The notes under the pieces: model-generated
What the model saw: the letters and a program-made list of their open reading frames with translations, nothing else
Told to the model about the DNA's origin: nothing
The model's database searches: none
NCBI GenBank assembly: GCA_002783525.1
Contig: PFGS01000215.1
Span: forward strand, 1-15,971
Origin: Ignavibacteriales bacterium CG12_big_fil_rev_8_21_14_0_65_30_8
Lineage (GTDB): Bacteria; Bacteroidota; Ignavibacteria; Ignavibacteriales; Ignavibacteriaceae
Length of the DNA stretch: 15,971 nucleotides
Reading direction: 5' to 3'
In this document: piece by piece, positions 14,994-15,971 of the stretch
How positions within the stretch are numbered: position 1 is the first letter of the stretch
Layout: each line of letters starts with the position of its first letter
Program-made: the position numbers and the translations under genes

Positions 14994-15691
14994 GAAAATT
15001 ATCAATAATTAATATTTTGCTTGCTTTTGTTTTTACTTCACTAATTGCTGCACAAAGTAAAAATCCCAATGAAATAATTAATAATTTAAAGACAGAATTT
15101 GAAAAGGTTAAAGACTATCAAGTTAATGTTAAAATAAAAGTTGATGCCACTATGATTAAGGTACCTGAAATGAATGCAGAATTTTATTTCAAACAACCTG
15201 ATAAGACTTTTGTAAAATCAACTTCTTTTGCAATGATTCCAAAACAAGGAATAAATTTTTCTCCTGTTTCATATTTAAAAGGAGAATATACTGCAGTCTT
15301 TACAAGAAATGAAAATGTAGATAGAAGAGAACTATCTGTTGTAAAAATAATCCCAAATAGGGAAGATAGCGATATATTATTGACAACTATGTGGGTTGAT
15401 CAAGAAAAGAATGTTATTAGAAAAGTAGAATCTACAACAAAAGGAAGTGGTACATTTAACCTGGAATTTATATATGATGAAAACTTGAATTATCCATTAC
15501 CATCTATTATTATTTTTTCTTTTGATCTTAATAAAGTAGGTATGCCGGAAAATACTGAAGACAAGCCAAAGAAAAAAAGAGGAAGAAGAGATCTCTCTGG
15601 TATGGAAGGGAAAGTTGTTTTAACTTATACTGATTACAAAGTAAATGCCAATTTACCCGATTCACTTTTTGAAAAGAAAAAAGAAGACTAA
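14990..15691 (+). CDS. LolA-like periplasmic protein (outer-membrane lipoprotein-sorting family)
   Basis: A 233-aa secreted protein. The N-terminus MRKLSIINILLAFVFTSLIAAQ is a signal peptide, with likely cleavage after IAA or just past it and no lipobox Cys. The mature part has the strand-rich pattern of LolA/LppX-type carriers: an opening helix (NEIINNLKTEFEKVKDYQVNVKIKVDA), then MNAEFYFKQPDKTFVKS, a central run of strands, and the ending GKVVLTYTDYKVNANLPDSLFE. Such folds hold lipid or lipoprotein acyl chains in a half-barrel. A basic insert near residues 197-204 (KKKRGRRD) is unusual. The ATG overlaps the permease stop (ATGA), tying it to the ABC exporter. The assignment is by pattern only, and other periplasmic beta-rich families are possible. 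Confidence 0.65.
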   Translation: MRKLSIINILLAFVFTSLIAAQSKNPNEIINNLKTEFEKVKDYQVNVKIKVDATMIKVPEMNAEFYFKQPDKTFVKSTSFAMIPKQGINFSPVSYLKGEYTAVFTRNENVDRRELSVVKIIPNREDSDILLTTMWVDQEKNVIRKVESTTKGSGTFNLEFIYDENLNYPLPSIIIFSFDLNKVGMPENTEDKPKKKRGRRDLSGMEGKVVLTYTDYKVNANLPDSLFEKKKED

Positions 15692-15704
15692 GATAACTTT
15701 ATTT

Positions 15705-15971
15705 TCAATCCCACAGACTATAATATTTGTGTCCGCTTCCAGTATTAAATAAAACTATGGTTTCATCTTTATTTATCCATCCTTGTTTATAAAGTTTAAT
15801 AAATGCAGCAAGTGTAGCTCCTCCTTCAGGTGCTGCAAATATGCCCTGAGTTTTACCAATTAAATTACTGTATTCCATTATTTCTTTATCAGAAACCGCA
15901 ATTGCTGTTCCGTTACTTTCTCTAATGGCATTAAGAATTAAAAAATCACCAATTGCAGCTGGTACTCTTAA
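15705..15971 (-). CDS. thrC: Threonine synthase, C-terminal fragment (runs off the window)
   Basis: The minus strand encodes the last 88 residues of a PLP-dependent enzyme that converts O-phosphohomoserine to threonine. The frame is open from the window edge (15971) to a TGA at 15705-15707. Key segments are RVPAAIGDF, GIFAAPEGGATLAAFIKL and the C-terminal TIVLFNTGSGHKYY, the last two being typical of threonine synthase ends. The start and the PLP lysine lie beyond the window. It converges with the LolA-like gene with only 13 bp between the two stops, and no terminator hairpin is seen there. A related PLP enzyme of fold type II (for example a threonine dehydratase) is a less likely alternative. 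Confidence 0.85.
   Translation of the reverse strand, partial: LRVPAAIGDFLILNAIRESNGTAIAVSDKEIMEYSNLIGKTQGIFAAPEGGATLAAFIKLYKQGWINKDETIVLFNTGSGHKYYSLWD

Noticed and set aside
15691..15705. A shared terminator between the LolA-like gene and thrC
   Set aside because: Only 13 bp separate the stops and no inverted repeat with a T-run can be formed there.

Overview
The window is AT-rich chromosomal DNA from a bacterium of the Fibrobacteres-Chlorobi-Bacteroidetes (FCB) group. The best guess is the Ignavibacteria/Melioribacter side. The reasons are: a short primary sigma factor (284 aa) with no region 1.1, as in Bacteroidetes/Chlorobi; an L17 with a long charged tail; a long B12-dependent class II ribonucleotide reductase; weak or absent Shine-Dalgarno sequences at many genes; and six TTG start codons among 16 genes with a visible start. 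No mobile element, phage gene, tRNA, rRNA or CRISPR array was seen. The taxonomic guess rests on remembered family resemblance, not on a search.

Layout. 9-3071 (+) is the end of the ribosomal-protein/alpha operon, rpsM-rpsK-rpsD-rpoA-rplQ, closed by a strong intrinsic terminator (3093-3130). The ribosome-assembly GTPase gene engB starts 2 nt after that terminator's T-run. 3806-5656 (+) encodes a membrane-anchored protein with two GAF domains and a degenerate GGDEF domain. 5693-6865 (+) is phosphopentomutase (deoB). It is followed by two tandem genes for bacterial-microcompartment vertex proteins (EutN/CcmL family, 6950-7517), the primary sigma factor rpoD/sigA (7540-8394), and a lipoprotein NlpC/P60 peptidase whose start overlaps the end of rpoD. 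A bidirectional terminator (about 9029-9062) separates this block from the convergent nrdJ (12667-9086, -). A 569-bp AT-rich intergenic region with several inverted repeats lies between nrdJ and a divergent, translationally coupled operon: ABC ATPase, ABC-2 permease and a LolA-like periplasmic protein (13237-15691, +). The 3' end of threonine synthase (thrC, -) enters from the right edge.

How the genes work together. The left third is core information processing (ribosome, RNA polymerase, ribosome assembly). The most unusual juxtaposition is deoB plus two microcompartment vertex genes immediately ahead of the housekeeping sigma factor. This suggests, but does not prove, a satellite locus of a deoxyribose/nucleoside-degrading microcompartment, since deoxyribose-5-phosphate made by DeoB is cleaved by DeoC to acetaldehyde. 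The right-hand ABC/LolA-like operon looks like a dedicated envelope export or lipid/lipoprotein trafficking unit of unknown cargo.
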